A stretch of DNA of 64,000 bases from Liolophura sinensis. Its lineage: Eukaryota; Mollusca; Polyplacophora; Chitonida; Chitonidae. Shown in pieces: positions 21,245-33,500 of the stretch (within the stretch, counting starts at the first letter, position 1; each line of letters begins with the position of its first letter). The stretch is from positions 2,501-66,500 of the forward strand of contig NC_088295.1 in the NCBI RefSeq assembly GCF_032854445.1, written 5' to 3'. The notes beneath the pieces are model-generated. The model was not told where the DNA came from and did not search any database. It saw only the letters and a list, made by a program, of their open reading frames with translations. The position numbers and the translations under genes are program-made.

Positions 21245-21592
21245 GCAACCTATTAAATTGTAATAGATTTATTTTAATGTCCTTGAACCTGATAATATTT
21301 TATAATTTTATATACGTCCTATTACCATCAAATTGTATTGCTTTATAGACGGACAATGGTACCGGTATTTAGTACAACTTAATAAGCGTTTTTTCAAATC
21401 AAACTGTATAGATACGACCTTTTCCTATTTAGTTATTTTACCACTCAGATACGGTTTTTCCTATCAAACTGTAATGGGTTAGAATCGAACAACTTAAATA
21501 GAGCCTTTTCCTATCAAACTGTGATGTTTTAGAGTGGGACAGCGGTGCTGGTATTTTAAAACTTAGTAATGGTCTTTCCCTTTTAAATTGTA
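21245..21592 (+). repeat. AT-rich degenerate tandem repeat, about 60-70 bp units
   Basis: Phrases such as cctatcaaactgtaatg, ccttttcctat and ggtattttaaaacttag recur about five times. Related sequence lies at 13,745-13,880. Confidence 0.5.
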
Positions 21593-22830
21593 ATGTTTTC
21601 GCAATTCATGGAAACAATATCTACCACTAATTGCGATCATATCTTACGTAAACCATCCGCTCAAGAAACACTTGATGCAACTTTTTATGAAATATATGAA
21701 AAATCCTTCCCTTTTCTTACACGAATCAAAAGAACGTCACATAATAAAACCATAGTGTTTTCGTCGATACAGATAGCAATTTATTCAGTTTATTACGATA
21801 ATTTCTATATTTATTTGTAATATTATGATCATTTGATTGGAGTTTTAGGTTATACAGCTAATTGTTTTGATAAGTCGATTTTAAATGTCCATACGTTATG
21901 CATGAACGCAAATTCAATGACACAAATCAAGATATCAAAGCCACCTGGAAAGTTTTTAATGGACTGATGGATCGAAACAAAAGTAAACTCATGCAAATAA
22001 ACAAATTTAATATAGGTAACACAAATTCAACTGATGCTAATTGTATTGCTTTAGCATTTTATTCATATTTCTCTTCAGCAGCCGATAGCCTTCGCGAAAA
22101 AATCCGATTCTTCATCTGCTCCTTTGGACTATCTTTCTGATCCTAGTCCTGTGGCATTTGAATTTGATGCCGTAGATGATAATGCAATTCTGGGTACCAT
22201 ATATACTTTGAAGTCTTCCTCGCCTGGCGTTGATGGCATTAAAATATTAGTCTTTAAACGTGTTGCCAATTATATTAGTAAATCGCTTGCCCATGTTATA
22301 AACTTATCTTGCCGGTCAGGAACTGTTACAAATGTCAATGTTAAAAAGCTCGAATTACTCCCATACACAAATTTGGCGAAAGTAACCCTAACATGAAAAC
22401 TATAGACCAATCTCAGCACTAGCTTCGATCAGCAAAACACTGGAAAAAATAGCAGTCAATATGATAACTGAACATCTTAATACTAATAATATAATTTCAG
22501 ATTGTCAATATGGATTTAGAGGCAATCATTCTACTTTATTTGCAGCAAGTGTTCTTTACAACAAACTGATTACGGTTAAGGAAAGTAAACAATTTAGTGT
22601 TATATGTATAAAAAGCACAGTTGCCCACGATATCCTTTTACAAAAGTTTCGAAATGGATCGCTGTCCTGGTTTCAAAGTTACCTTTCCAATCGCAGTCAA
22701 TGCGTTCTTTATAATAGCTGCTTTTCTACTCTGACATGTGAATTTACAAAAGTTCAATCTTGGTTATATGCAAATGAGCTCTCACTAAATATTGGAAAAA
22801 CAAAAGCAATGATTGCTGCACCTTCTCATT
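21593..22830 (+). pseudogene. Non-LTR retrotransposon ORF2 remnant (reverse transcriptase)
   Basis: The pieces, in three frames, follow the order of a Jockey/CR1-type ORF2. First comes the endonuclease-RT linker (YEKSFPF, RIKRTSHNK). Next is the finger region, DIKATWKVFNGLMDRNKSK at about 21,930, then SSSPGVDGI near 22,220. At about 22,408 comes NYRPISALASISKTLEKI, then CQYGFRGNHST, then VAHDILLQKF, WFQSYLSNRSQ and finally VQSWLYANELSLNIGKTKAM. The segment that should hold the GxPQGS and YADD catalytic motifs is absent between about 22,720 and 22,740. In addition to this deletion there are at least two frameshifts. A live element would copy its RNA at a nicked genomic target and could also have moved the SINEs seen here. 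Confidence 0.8.
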
Positions 22831-22879
22831 TTGTTCACATAACAATAAAAACACATTTTTCTCACACAAGACAATAACT

Positions 22880-23292
22880 CAATTAAAAGCTCATATCGTG
22901 CTGATTCTGAATGAATGGAAATGGGAGAACTCATTTAATTTGGCTCAACAGCCAAATTGTGTTTCTGATGGAATAAAAATTAATGTCAATAACGAGTGCC
23001 ACCCCCCATTAGCGTCAGCAACAGCAGCACATCTTCTACCCATGCTGTTGAACAGACTTCGGATGAACCTCCAAGGAATGTTATTGTAAGTGTCAACTTT
23101 GACGTTCATCAGTACTCAGACGTGGCGTGGTCACTTGCATCAAAATGCGAATGTACCAGTTCTGCGACTGATGTTCCTTAAGAAGCATTCTCCGACCAAG
23201 AATCTCGTTTAAAGAAAGCGCATTCAACCCAACTAGCAAACATTTCACGAGGAATACGAAAATTACAATCAGTACTATTTGGTGCCGCCTTA
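22880..23292 (-). mobile_element. Internally deleted derivative of the 12.5-kb Tc1-like element
   Basis: Read on the minus strand, 23,292-23,097 matches 12,529-12,726 and 23,096-22,880 matches 13,526-13,744. About 800 bp of the middle is removed, including the whole catalytic domain. The junction lies between 23,096 and 23,097. This is the standard origin of non-autonomous DNA elements. The larger copy at 12,529 shows what was lost. Confidence 0.85.
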
Positions 23293-24864
23293 CACCACGG
23301 CTGCTATGTTTGCGGAAGATACTCATCTTTAACACTGAAAAACGCTCTCTGGAACATCCATTACATATCTACACACTTTTGATTACTCAGAATGAGCTTC
23401 CGCTATGACATTGTAAAAATTCTCGTTTCTTTCGGAATTCAGAATATGGTGAATGAAATGAAATGAAATAGCTTTGTTGTGTCTTTTGAGCAAGCTGTAA
23501 CATTTTAGTGGTTCCTTACCGACAGATATAGTAATAATAAAGGATCATGTTCCTTTCTTTTATTTACTTATTTCCTAACCAAACAAATAACAGTTCACAG
23601 TGAGTGTTTAATTTATATTAATTACAATGCATGCTTTATCCGTGCTTCCTAAAAGACGCAAAGTATGTTTGAAAATTAACTACCACCATCACCAGCGAAA
23701 ACCATACCAAATCAGATCAACCGTTCAACTAACAACGTTTCAATGTACTATAGCCAGTTTTAGTAAATCTTCTTTCGCAGAAACTCAGCAGGTTTAGGTC
23801 ACTTAGCCATATTCAATAAGTGCATTCAAAATGGATCTTGCGATTATCGACTTGGAACTCCTTTTACGGACTACAAATGGTATAAGAATGTCAAACATGA
23901 CACTTATATTTATCGACTTCACTTTAAACCCTGTTTCTGAAACTGCCATATTTGAAATTTTTTACAGGTTTTAGTATTATTTAACCTTAATTATATTTTA
24001 CAACGTGTAGTGGTGGGAAAGCTCTATTTTTCTGCATGTTCACACATCGAGTGGCCTACATCCCGTATAGGTTGTTCCTAGTTCGCGGCACGAGAAGGGT
24101 ACCATTCAATGAGGCGCGGTATGAAGCTAGTGATCATTCACGTTCGACAATGACCGCCCTCGTCCCTTCCATGTGCACCGTGCCTCGACCCGCGAGGAGC
24201 AGGTCTTGACTTTGGCTCCAATGACTTCAGTCCACACATAAATAATGTATTATTAAGTTCTAAGATACATTTATGTTCTAAATCTAAATATATGACCTAA
24301 ATATAAAACTCATACTTATCTGTAAGAAAACATTGCCATTTACTACAAACATTATCTTTGTGAATGCGCTGGCTGTAACTATCAAGCTCCAACAATCCAG
24401 TTAAGTACACTAATGTACTTATGAAATTGGTTCCCTGTGTTTATCACTCTATTTCATCCAAGCATTACCTGAAAATAAAAATGTTAAAATCACCTTTTTT
24501 AAAAGATACCTATATCATATATATCAGGTTAACTTTTGTTAATACACAAATAAAGCTTCCAAAGCTTACATTATCCATTTTTTGTCACTGCGATCTTTGA
24601 GAGTTGGCTAAACTCTAACACAGAAACGCTATTTAATGTTCATGGTTATACATCACAAACATAAAGATATTTTTTAAGCAAAATGTAAATGAATCTCTAT
24701 GGACACATCCCTCGGTGAGATGTATAATCCTAATCAAGATTATTATGTACACAGTTTTACTATATTTATGAAAACTGCTTTCCAATAACGACTGACATAG
24801 TCTGGCGCAACAACACAAAACCTTGGATTACAGGGGCTATTGTCACAAGAAACAGTATATACTA
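23293..24864. other. No gene recognised; one family X piece
   Basis: Bases 23,828-23,960 match the family X segment (atggatcttgcgattatcg, tttacggactacaaatgg). Bases 24,030-24,235 are notably GC-richer than the surroundings, without a motif that I know. The rest is AT-rich with stops in all frames. Confidence 0.5.
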
Positions 24865-25410
24865 GTACCATGTTCCTTATATACCTCAATGATATATCAA
24901 AAACATGCCAACCACTGGAAACTCGTGTTTGCACATAACACCAGCGGTTTGGCCTTTAGCGATGACTTTCAAGATTGCTTACCCTTATGCCCAGTGAATT
25001 ACATCACCTTTACATATGGTTGTGTTGTAAACTTTCGCTCAGTATCAAGACTAAATACCATCCACCACAGCATCACCTTGAATATCCAATATCTAATTTT
25101 AACAGGAGAACCAACAGAATACATTGATCCATTTACATTTCCCGGGAAGACTTTTCAATAATAGAATAAATTGGGAAACCCACATAACTGATGTCTGTAA
25201 GAACGTATCGAGAAATATTGGTATAGTATTTTATACTATATATTCCCTCATTTATCCGCATCTATCATACTGTAACATTCGCTGGGGAATACCAACAAAA
25301 CTCATTTGTTACATTTATTTGCTCTACAGAAAAGAGTTCTACCTATTATTATATTCACTCTTACAACTTCAGAATCCAACCCACTTTTTGTTCAACAAAA
25401 TATACTACTA
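24865..25410 (+). pseudogene. Second non-LTR reverse-transcriptase remnant (C-terminal part)
   Basis: MFLIYLNDISKTCQPLETRV from about 24,870 is the region just before the YADD motif. After a frame change, FAHNTSGLAFSDDFQDCLPL stands where FADDT is expected. Further on, the frame starting at 25,124 gives NRINWETHITDVCKNVSRNI and LIYPHLSYCNIRWG, the usual thumb and connection sequence of CR1/Jockey-type elements. It is broken by shifts and lacks everything upstream. It may be from the same family as 21,593-22,830, but the two do not overlap enough to compare. Confidence 0.7.
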
Positions 25411-26529
25411 TTGAGTGCTCTCAATAAAATTTTAATGTTAAAGTTATGAACACATAATAGCCCCTGAAAATAAGGTTTTCATCTCATAAAAACAACACGT
25501 ATCAATTAACTCTGGAGTCAGACCATATCACAATGAATTGTTAACCGAACTGTTAACAAACAGTTGCCATTTGGCAAACCGTGCACAAAAAGTCATCAAA
25601 AGTTTTTGACGTATAATGTAAAGCAACATCACACTGAATGGTTAACCTAACTGAACTATCAACTGGCATTTACGCCTTAACCAAAACACGTACAGATCTC
25701 ATACTCAATACACAAACACTAAGTGGTAAGCCCTGCAAGACGGAGTCTAAAACCATCTGTCAGGACATTGATTTGGTAACGAAAATGTTCAATTTACACC
25801 CGAATCAAAAATGTTGATTTCATACTTGGTACACAAACACTGCAACAAAACATATAAGGGTTCTAAAAATGAACAATTTTTTAATGATGGAGTAAATAAT
25901 CCAACTGCTCTTGTAGTACAGCAGGATTCTGCTGGACTTCAAACCTCCCCACGGTTAGTTTTTGGTACTTGGAGTTCAAATTTGGGAACTTTTGTCTTAG
26001 AAGTGGTAAAAATTTTGTTTTCTAGATCTGAAAAATCGTATTTCAAATTCTGACTGAAGTCACAATTGGCTGTGTGAGATCTTTCCCTGGTCCCTGCATA
26101 ACGATAAGGATCGTGTTGGCGAACTTTGAGTTCCTGAGCCCCTGGCTTCATGTGACTATTAGATGTGATGACAACACGATATTTCGAGTTATTTCAGGCC
26201 AGCGATACTAGTGGGTTATATAGAGGATATTCGGAATAAAACTGAGGTAAATGAGGTAAGAACTTGTATTTCTTCAGTTAAATTACCAGTTATCACTATC
26301 ACTACACTGTCGTCTAGCTTACAGATGAATAAACGGCGTATTTGTTCAAGATTTCATATGCTTCACATTTAGCATGCGTGTAGAATTCAGATTAGCAATT
26401 AGCTCCATTCAAAAGGAACTCATGTAGAGCTTATAATGCAAGCTTTGGCAGGTTTGGAAAATTATGCTGCAGTACCTCTGGAGATGCAATAGTGGTTAGA
26501 ATTGATGCTAGTTTTGCTCAGGCCTTTAT
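25411..26529. other. No gene recognised; possible family X trace
   Basis: Around 25,920-26,190 short phrases (caggattctgctgga, tgtgatgacaacacgat) resemble family X as seen at 61,430-61,520. Nothing else is recognised. Confidence 0.4.
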
Positions 26530-26742
26530 ATGAGTTTGTATTATTGCAGAGAGCAGGACTTAATCGCAAAAGGCATTTCATTAAGGACGCAGTTTGGCGG
26601 ATGGTTGACAAAAGAGAGCATTGACAGAGAAGTAATCAAGGCGTGCTATTTAAGCGAGGATAGGCTCAACAAAAGCCACATCGATGTTTTGACACTGCTA
26701 ATAAAACGAAACCGAGCCGACAATGAAATATATGCCGAGTGA
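26530..26742 (+). CDS. Unrecognised 70-codon open frame
   Basis: The composition is protein-like and charged in the second half (YLSEDRLNKSHIDVLTLLIK) and the frame ends cleanly at TGA. I do not recognise it. It lies 400 bp before the guanylate cyclase start, on the same strand. It could be an exon of an upstream gene, a transposon scrap or chance. Bases 26,743-27,145 carry no recognised element beyond the presumed 5' flank of the cyclase gene. Confidence 0.15.
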   Translation: MSLYYCREQDLIAKGISLRTQFGGWLTKESIDREVIKACYLSEDRLNKSHIDVLTLLIKRNRADNEIYAE

Positions 26743-27145
26743 GATGTATGAAGTGAGCCACATAAACCACTCTACGACGAACTTGTACTGAGACATGCGC
26801 CATGCAAGTAAGGGACGGCAATACCACGTGAGGGGAGAGTTCTGTTATAGTCAGAAGGGTGACGTAGACACCTAGGGTCAGGTCTGTGACTTGTTACAGG
26901 TTTCATGGAGCGATTGGAGTTAGTGGCAATATGCTGGACAGATCGACCCGTGGCGCTAAGCTCTGTTGATGTATAAGAGTGTTAGCTGGGGTTTCACCTG
27001 TTCATTCTCAGGATCAATCAGGAGCAGTACTTAGGCGTGTCGGGCACGATTGACGGTGTCCTAATTAGATGACGCATGTATGAAGCACGTTAATAGTCAT
27101 TACGTAATGAATACAAAGTTTGTGTGATATGCCTTAGAGAAAATA

Positions 27146-27508
27146 ATGTTCACTTTGATTAACCTACTCGGGTTCATCGTGATTGTCAGACTGGACCTTG
27201 TTAAATGTAAAGAGAGCTTAACAGTTGCTTATATCGGCACCCATACGGGTCCTGCGGGCGAGAAAGACGGAGAGAGGGTCTCTGGGGCAATGCCGCTGGC
27301 ACTGGATACCATCAACAATGACAGTAGCATCCTAGAGAACTACACACTTAACTACCTGTTCGCCGACAATGAAGACAATGCGTTGATATCAGTAGAGGCC
27401 GTCACCGAGCTTTGGGCACAAGGCGCAATAGCGTTCTTCGGACCCGAGGATTTCTGTAAGACGGAGGCGCGAGTGGCCGCAGCTTGGAACTTACCCATGC
27501 TCTCCCAC
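27146..27508 (+). CDS. Guanylate cyclase exon 1
   Basis: Residues 1-121, ending at a codon boundary before gtaagt. It carries the hydrophobic signal peptide [14 protein letters not shown], then SLTVAYIG, a possible glycosylation site NYT (65-67), and [20 protein letters not shown] with Cys104 of the first ectodomain disulfide. Confidence 0.92.
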
Positions 27509-30500
27509 GTAAGTATGCTACGTTGCTCAAAAACAAATTGTCTAGTTTAAATAGAGGGCAATTATTAGAGAAAATATTCTTATTACGACTACATTTTAAA
27601 GGATATATTTAACTCTCCCCTCCCGCAACTGTTTTTATGTGTATTGAATGTGCTCATGCATAAAGGTTGTACACACTTCGTATATTAAAAAGACAACCTT
27701 TGTGATAAAAGTTATTCCCTGTAGAAATATAAATGGTCGTAATGCACCAAAGGAAATTCGGTAGATATTGTACGCAAATAAATGGTAAAATAATTCGTGT
27801 CTTGTTTGATCTCCGGCAAAACAATCGCACACATTTACATAACACTTGTAACAGGATATTAATAAAATTTCATGGACTGTACAAACTCACGATGTTCCTC
27901 TTTATACATTAAAAAGGCTATACAATTTTGAAGAGCAGGATATGAAGAAATGGAGATGCAGAACTTTCGATGGCTTACCTAAAATACAGAAAATGGTGGG
28001 GAAGATGATGTTAACGGACCCATCTCGTGCATCCACAAAGTTTTCACGAAGATTACGTGAATGACGATGTGGCGAGGCTTAAATTTAAACAAGTCAGCTG
28101 TATTGCTCAATCTGTATCTACCGTCACATCTCACCGACAGACTTGGGACAATTTCGAGCAGAATACGGGCAGAGGTGTAGGGGTGAACTAGTCTTTCCTG
28201 ATGTAAAAATTAAAATTACATGAGAAAATGCTAGAATATAAACGCTCATTGAATTTGCTGAAATCCCGTTGTAGACGTTTTACATTTGACTTTATGTGAG
28301 AATGCATAATTATTAGGGCGTTCTTTGATGCGACTGTGACATTTACTAGTGACGTAAATGGACATGACTTATATTTATTTTCATCAGCATTGTATCGGTG
28401 AAAACCATCCTACCGCCATCAGGCTCATGTGCAGTTTGGACAGGTGTTCTCAAAAGAATTCACTGGGGTGAAATGCTGCAACGAATTCCAACAGCCATGT
28501 TGTAGCTTTATCTATCAAGAATTTGAAAATTCTTGAGAATAGTGAATAAGTATGTTACATGTTCCTATACTGAGTGGTGCTGGATTCGCTGCATACACTC
28601 ACCTTGATACTTAATATTGCCTTGTATTCAGGCTGGCGAGCCTGATAAGTCCTGTACCGCGCAGCCCGGTGCCATATATATATATAGCACACCAATAGAT
28701 GTATGTGAGTATAGAACGAACAGGGTGCATGGAAAGATGTGTGTATGATGAGGATAGTTAAGATGGTGTGTGCCATCTTGATAAACAGATAAACCCCAGG
28801 CATACTTACATAAACAGAACCGAATTGTAAAGCATTTACATGTTGGGTTATAATGTAACCTGAGGTAAACTCACAAAAGTCCGTATTTCAATGACTAAGT
28901 GAGCTTTGGCTAAGACGTCATATATCATGAACAGTTTGTTTTGAAAATAGTCAATCAATCAATCAAATTCTCTTCTAATAATCTATAAATGGATCATATG
29001 AAAGGTTAATGGTAAACTAAAAATATATTGTTATCATTACTACCAAACTGCATAATATCAGGAAATTGTACCAACGGAACAAACTAATGGACATACGAAA
29101 GCTATCAACAATTGTTTGAGGTTTGTGTCAACCATTTTTTAAAGGATTAGTGTCCAGATTTATTATTTATTCATAATAAGCTGAACTTCTAGATATTGTT
29201 AAATTGAGGGTAAAATATTGAAAAGAGGCACATTAATCGGAGTAATATCAGCAGATAAGGAGGTTTCATGCGTTTTTGCGCCAACACTCGGTACTCTCCA
29301 CAGGATTATGTCATACAAGTTTAACCTTTACGAACTGTCAGAGCCTTGCCTTTTAGTTCAGTGTTAAAAAAGCCACATGAGTGACAAGCATATAGCAGTT
29401 CTCCCCCAAATGGTTTGCTATTCTGCCTACGATTGTAAAACCAAGTGGTTGAAGAAATCTAGGGTACGTTATTTTTCCAGTGTCCAGAAAGTTTGACTCA
29501 TGGGAAGGCATGAATTTACTGCTCAAGACTGAAGGATTTTGTGCCAACCAAAGACAGTTGTAGGCCTATGCGCTCGTCACTTTACAGCTGAAAGCTACGA
29601 GAGGAATAAAGCTAAATTTTCATAACAGCACCTGCAAACAGTAGATATAAAGTCCTATTAACTGATTTTAGCTGAAAACTGATAGATACTAAATCTCTGT
29701 ACACTAATGTCAATGTTCACATTGTACATGTATTTATGTTGTATACGACTATAGCCGTTATAGACGTAGGCTATTCGGAAAATCGAAAATAACAAAAAAT
29801 AACAAATAACAATAGAAAGGTTTTCTTTGTGAAGTGGACAATGAAAGAAGAGTACATAGATATTAAATTTTAAGACATACACATGAAATGTACATTGTAA
29901 CACAGAATAAGTATTGCCTGTGCGGCTGGAAATGTATGGACAAAAATTCAACGCCTGAAAACTTGGAATCTGATGTCTGGATAGAGATGTCACTGTCATA
30001 AATCGGAACATCCATGTCGTACATTATGGATTCAAATAATTTACTTCTGTGTAAAAGAACCAACAGGTAAATCTGGACACTAATCTGAAATACTAAGTAT
30101 AAATAGCAGTAACACACAAAAATTTGAAGGGTATTGTTTGAATATTCAGTTTCTGTTTATTAACAACTAAAGTCGTTAAGTGAAATGCAAAAGCCACTCG
30201 ATTAGTTCCCTGATTAATGGAAATCTGTAAATCTTTTCCGTAATGCCAGCGTTGCCTGCTTAATGTTCTGGGTTAATGGTAGATGTGTAACGACCTTACC
30301 TCTCCTCGTGGAGGAAGTTTTTTGTTCTCTGTGGCTCAGGTAACGTTTGTGTGATGTCAATTAGCTCTGGCGATATGGACCAATCAATCGGCTGGTCGCT
30401 ATGCTCAGCCATTAATCATGGCTTCCGGTGTAAACCGGAAGTGGCCCTGATAGGTACAGCCGTCACACAAAAGAACAGTCCTTTTCCATCGTGACAAATT

Positions 30501-33500
30501 CTACAAAAATACACTTTTATATTGATATGAGTCTTGCATTTATTGAAAAACACCCGAATGCCCCCATAAAGAAACTCTTCGTGGTCATCAGTAAAAATAG
30601 TTACAAGCGTACACCCTAACTAAGAATGCAGTACTGTGATGGTGTACCTTATGGAGAGCTAAAACACTTGGCAAAAGGTTTGAAAACGAAGATAGGGATT
30701 GTCCCCACTGTAATAAATGTTTATTGTCTGTGTTTACCATGCGTACGCATACAAATACTGCATCAGATTGACTAAATGTAGTCCAAACCGTGCAGTGTAA
30801 TAGGTGCGAAATTTAATTTTCTCTTTAACATAAATATGTCATTTAACACTTTATAACGTACATTCAAATGTTCAGAGAGTGAGTTAGTGAGCGCTTGAGG
30901 TTTAACGTCTGCTCTGATCTTACTGTCTATACTGTAGGTCTTTAATTATACTGTGCTCCTGCATAAACAAACATTCTGCTGGTGGACTAAGTATCCCCGA
31001 GCCCTGGTCCCTTTGTATTCTTTTAATGTGATCGTATGGTTAACTGTGATGACATTTTGAATAATTGTAGACCAGTGACGTCTAATAAATTGTAGTCAAC
31101 ATCACTGTTTTTTTTTACCTAATTTTGCTTAAGCCATGGTACTAGGGGCGTGTATTTATTTGATTGGTGTTTTACGCATTAGTCAAGAATATTTCACTTA
31201 TACTGCGCCGGTCAGCATTATGGTGGGAAGAAACCGGGCAAATCCCGGGGAAAACGACCATCCGTAGGTTGCTGACTGACCTTCCCACGTACGGCCAGGG
31301 GGCGTGTAAATTGCTACTATTTATGCATTTACATATACCCTGACTGAAGTAAATTGACAAGAGGTCGCATTTTACTGGTTATGTGTGACCATTTGCCAGC
31401 TGTCACACTGTCATCGCTGCTCTGCTCTTACTCTCTATGCCGTACGTCTTTAATTATATTAACGAAGGAGTCCTTAGAGTGCATGTAATGTGCCTTCTTA
31501 ATACAGGGCGTATTTACACCGCTGTTTTATCTAGTGCCGCTTCATAGAACTTTTTATGGAAAGAAAGAACCCCGCCCGGCCGGGGCCATTATACTTACAC
31601 GGGTGCAACCAGTCGATGCACTACGCCAAGCATAAGTCACAAATTCCTCTTTTAAGGTCTTAGGATTGACCCCTGATCTACCGCTTCTGAAGCGGTGAAA
31701 TGTACAGAGAAAAATTATATAAACAAAACACAAAGTAATTGATGTCTTCTAAATAAAAATTATGTTTCTTTTCGCAGAAGTGTGACGACCCAAGCGTGTC
31801 GGACAAGGCTATGTATCCAACGTTTGCCCGTACCCACTCTCCCGGCTCCCTGACGGCGCGCTCCTTGGTGGCCCTAATGGAATACTATCAATGGAGGAAA
31901 TTCACCATCATCACCGAACAGGTGGATGTGTACCGCCGGACGGCAGACTTCCTTGCCCAACTGGCTAGTAACATGACTATCCTCAACCAGGAGGGCTTTC
32001 CCGGCCCCTATCTCTCCTTCTTCCACAAGGCCGATCTTATCCGTGCCATTGACAGCACCTACGTTCGAACTAGAAGTAAGATTGATTAAACATTTACGTT
32101 GATACTTAAATGTATTTATTTATTTTAAGCCTCCCCCAAACACTTAATTTCCTCTGGAGGCAGTGAGGCTTTTCTGTGGAGCAAAACAGTGACGAAACCT
32201 TGGCATCTGACTAAATTCACAATGTAAGACAGCAGTCGTAACAACAGGAACTCTACCCGAAGTGGAGACGTCAGTGATTGTGGACCAGTGGGAGAAATCA
32301 TTCAGACAATCCAAGCTGTTCCGACGGCGACTACCCAACACGCCACCTTATCTGTGGCCAGTATCATACCACTGGTGACACCAGATGTATTCATACATAA
32401 AACATTACATATATCATGTATCAATTTCTTCAGAAACAGTGTTACAAAATTTTAAAATGATTTTGTAGCATTTTGAAATTTGATATCTGAGACAAAATAC
32501 TGGTTTGCACAGATATAACAAATCCAGACTCCAGCCCAGGATCTTTCCTATCCAAAAATGCGACCTCGCCATCCACTCCAACATAATCTTTTCCTTTAAA
32601 TCAGTCGCCTATATTCAACTGTCTGTAAAATCGGTCATACTCGTTGTCAACATTGCCTATCGTTAGCAACACATAACACCACAAACATTACTCTGATATT
32701 TTGTACGTCTGAATTATTGCGATGCAAATGCACTTAGAATATTTTTTAGTCATTCATTAAGTTAAACTGCATAGTCCAGGTTTCAAGATCAAGGAGTCTT
32801 TGCCTAGAGTGACGTCCTAACTACTCCAAAACAAGCGACATGCTGGACAATGGGCGTGTAGAGTAATTTGTTTTACGGCAGATGCACTAACATGCGGTTA
32901 GAACAAACTTCCCTCAGTAAGACCGCTGCACTACTGTCTCAGAAAGTAGACATTGTTTTTTTCATAACAGGATTTCCTAACATCCAACACTGCCATGAGA
33001 CCATGTACTACAAGAGATAAATGCACTTATGAAGGGTCTATGATGCTAAATCGTGCGAATAATTTAAAATATGGCCGTGTTAGAGACAGGTTTAAGATTA
33101 AAATCGAAAGTAGTTTAAATAACTTGAGTCGCCCCCTCCCCAAGGCATCTCCGCCCAATGTCCAGCATGCCACTGGATATTTAATAGTCATGACGTCACC
33201 CGACGTAATGAGTTCTTTTGGTCGAAACCGAGTTTATGCAGCTTAACATTGTGATTTAGCTTCATTATCTGAGCAGTAATATGGAATATCCATGTGCAGA
33301 GCTTGGTATGTTACGTATCACTAACTAAAGGCAATTTTGGGAGCGAGTATGACTGATTTTATAGATACCTGAATATAGGCGACTGACTAAAAGGAATAGA
33401 CTGTACACAGAGTGGGCGTTATGAAATGGCATTTGAATTTTAATATAAAGGTAAAAGAGATTTAAAACAGATTTTGTTTTACACAGCAGAAAACTCGTGT

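Larger units (their letters stand above)
27509..31777 (+). other. Intron 1 of the guanylate cyclase gene (4.3 kb)
   Basis: It contains a THAP-like remnant (29,410-29,625), a family X copy (about 30,890-31,480) and a SINE nested in that copy (31,155-31,298). The segment at 30,286-30,467 runs from TGTAACG to CGTCACA with a small internal hairpin. The remainder shows no recognisable feature. Confidence 0.8.

Noticed and set aside
32995-33246. An 83-codon frame in intron 2 as an alternative exon
   Set aside because: It has no similarity to receptor cyclases, and part of it (about 33,190-33,265) is repeated near 14,465.
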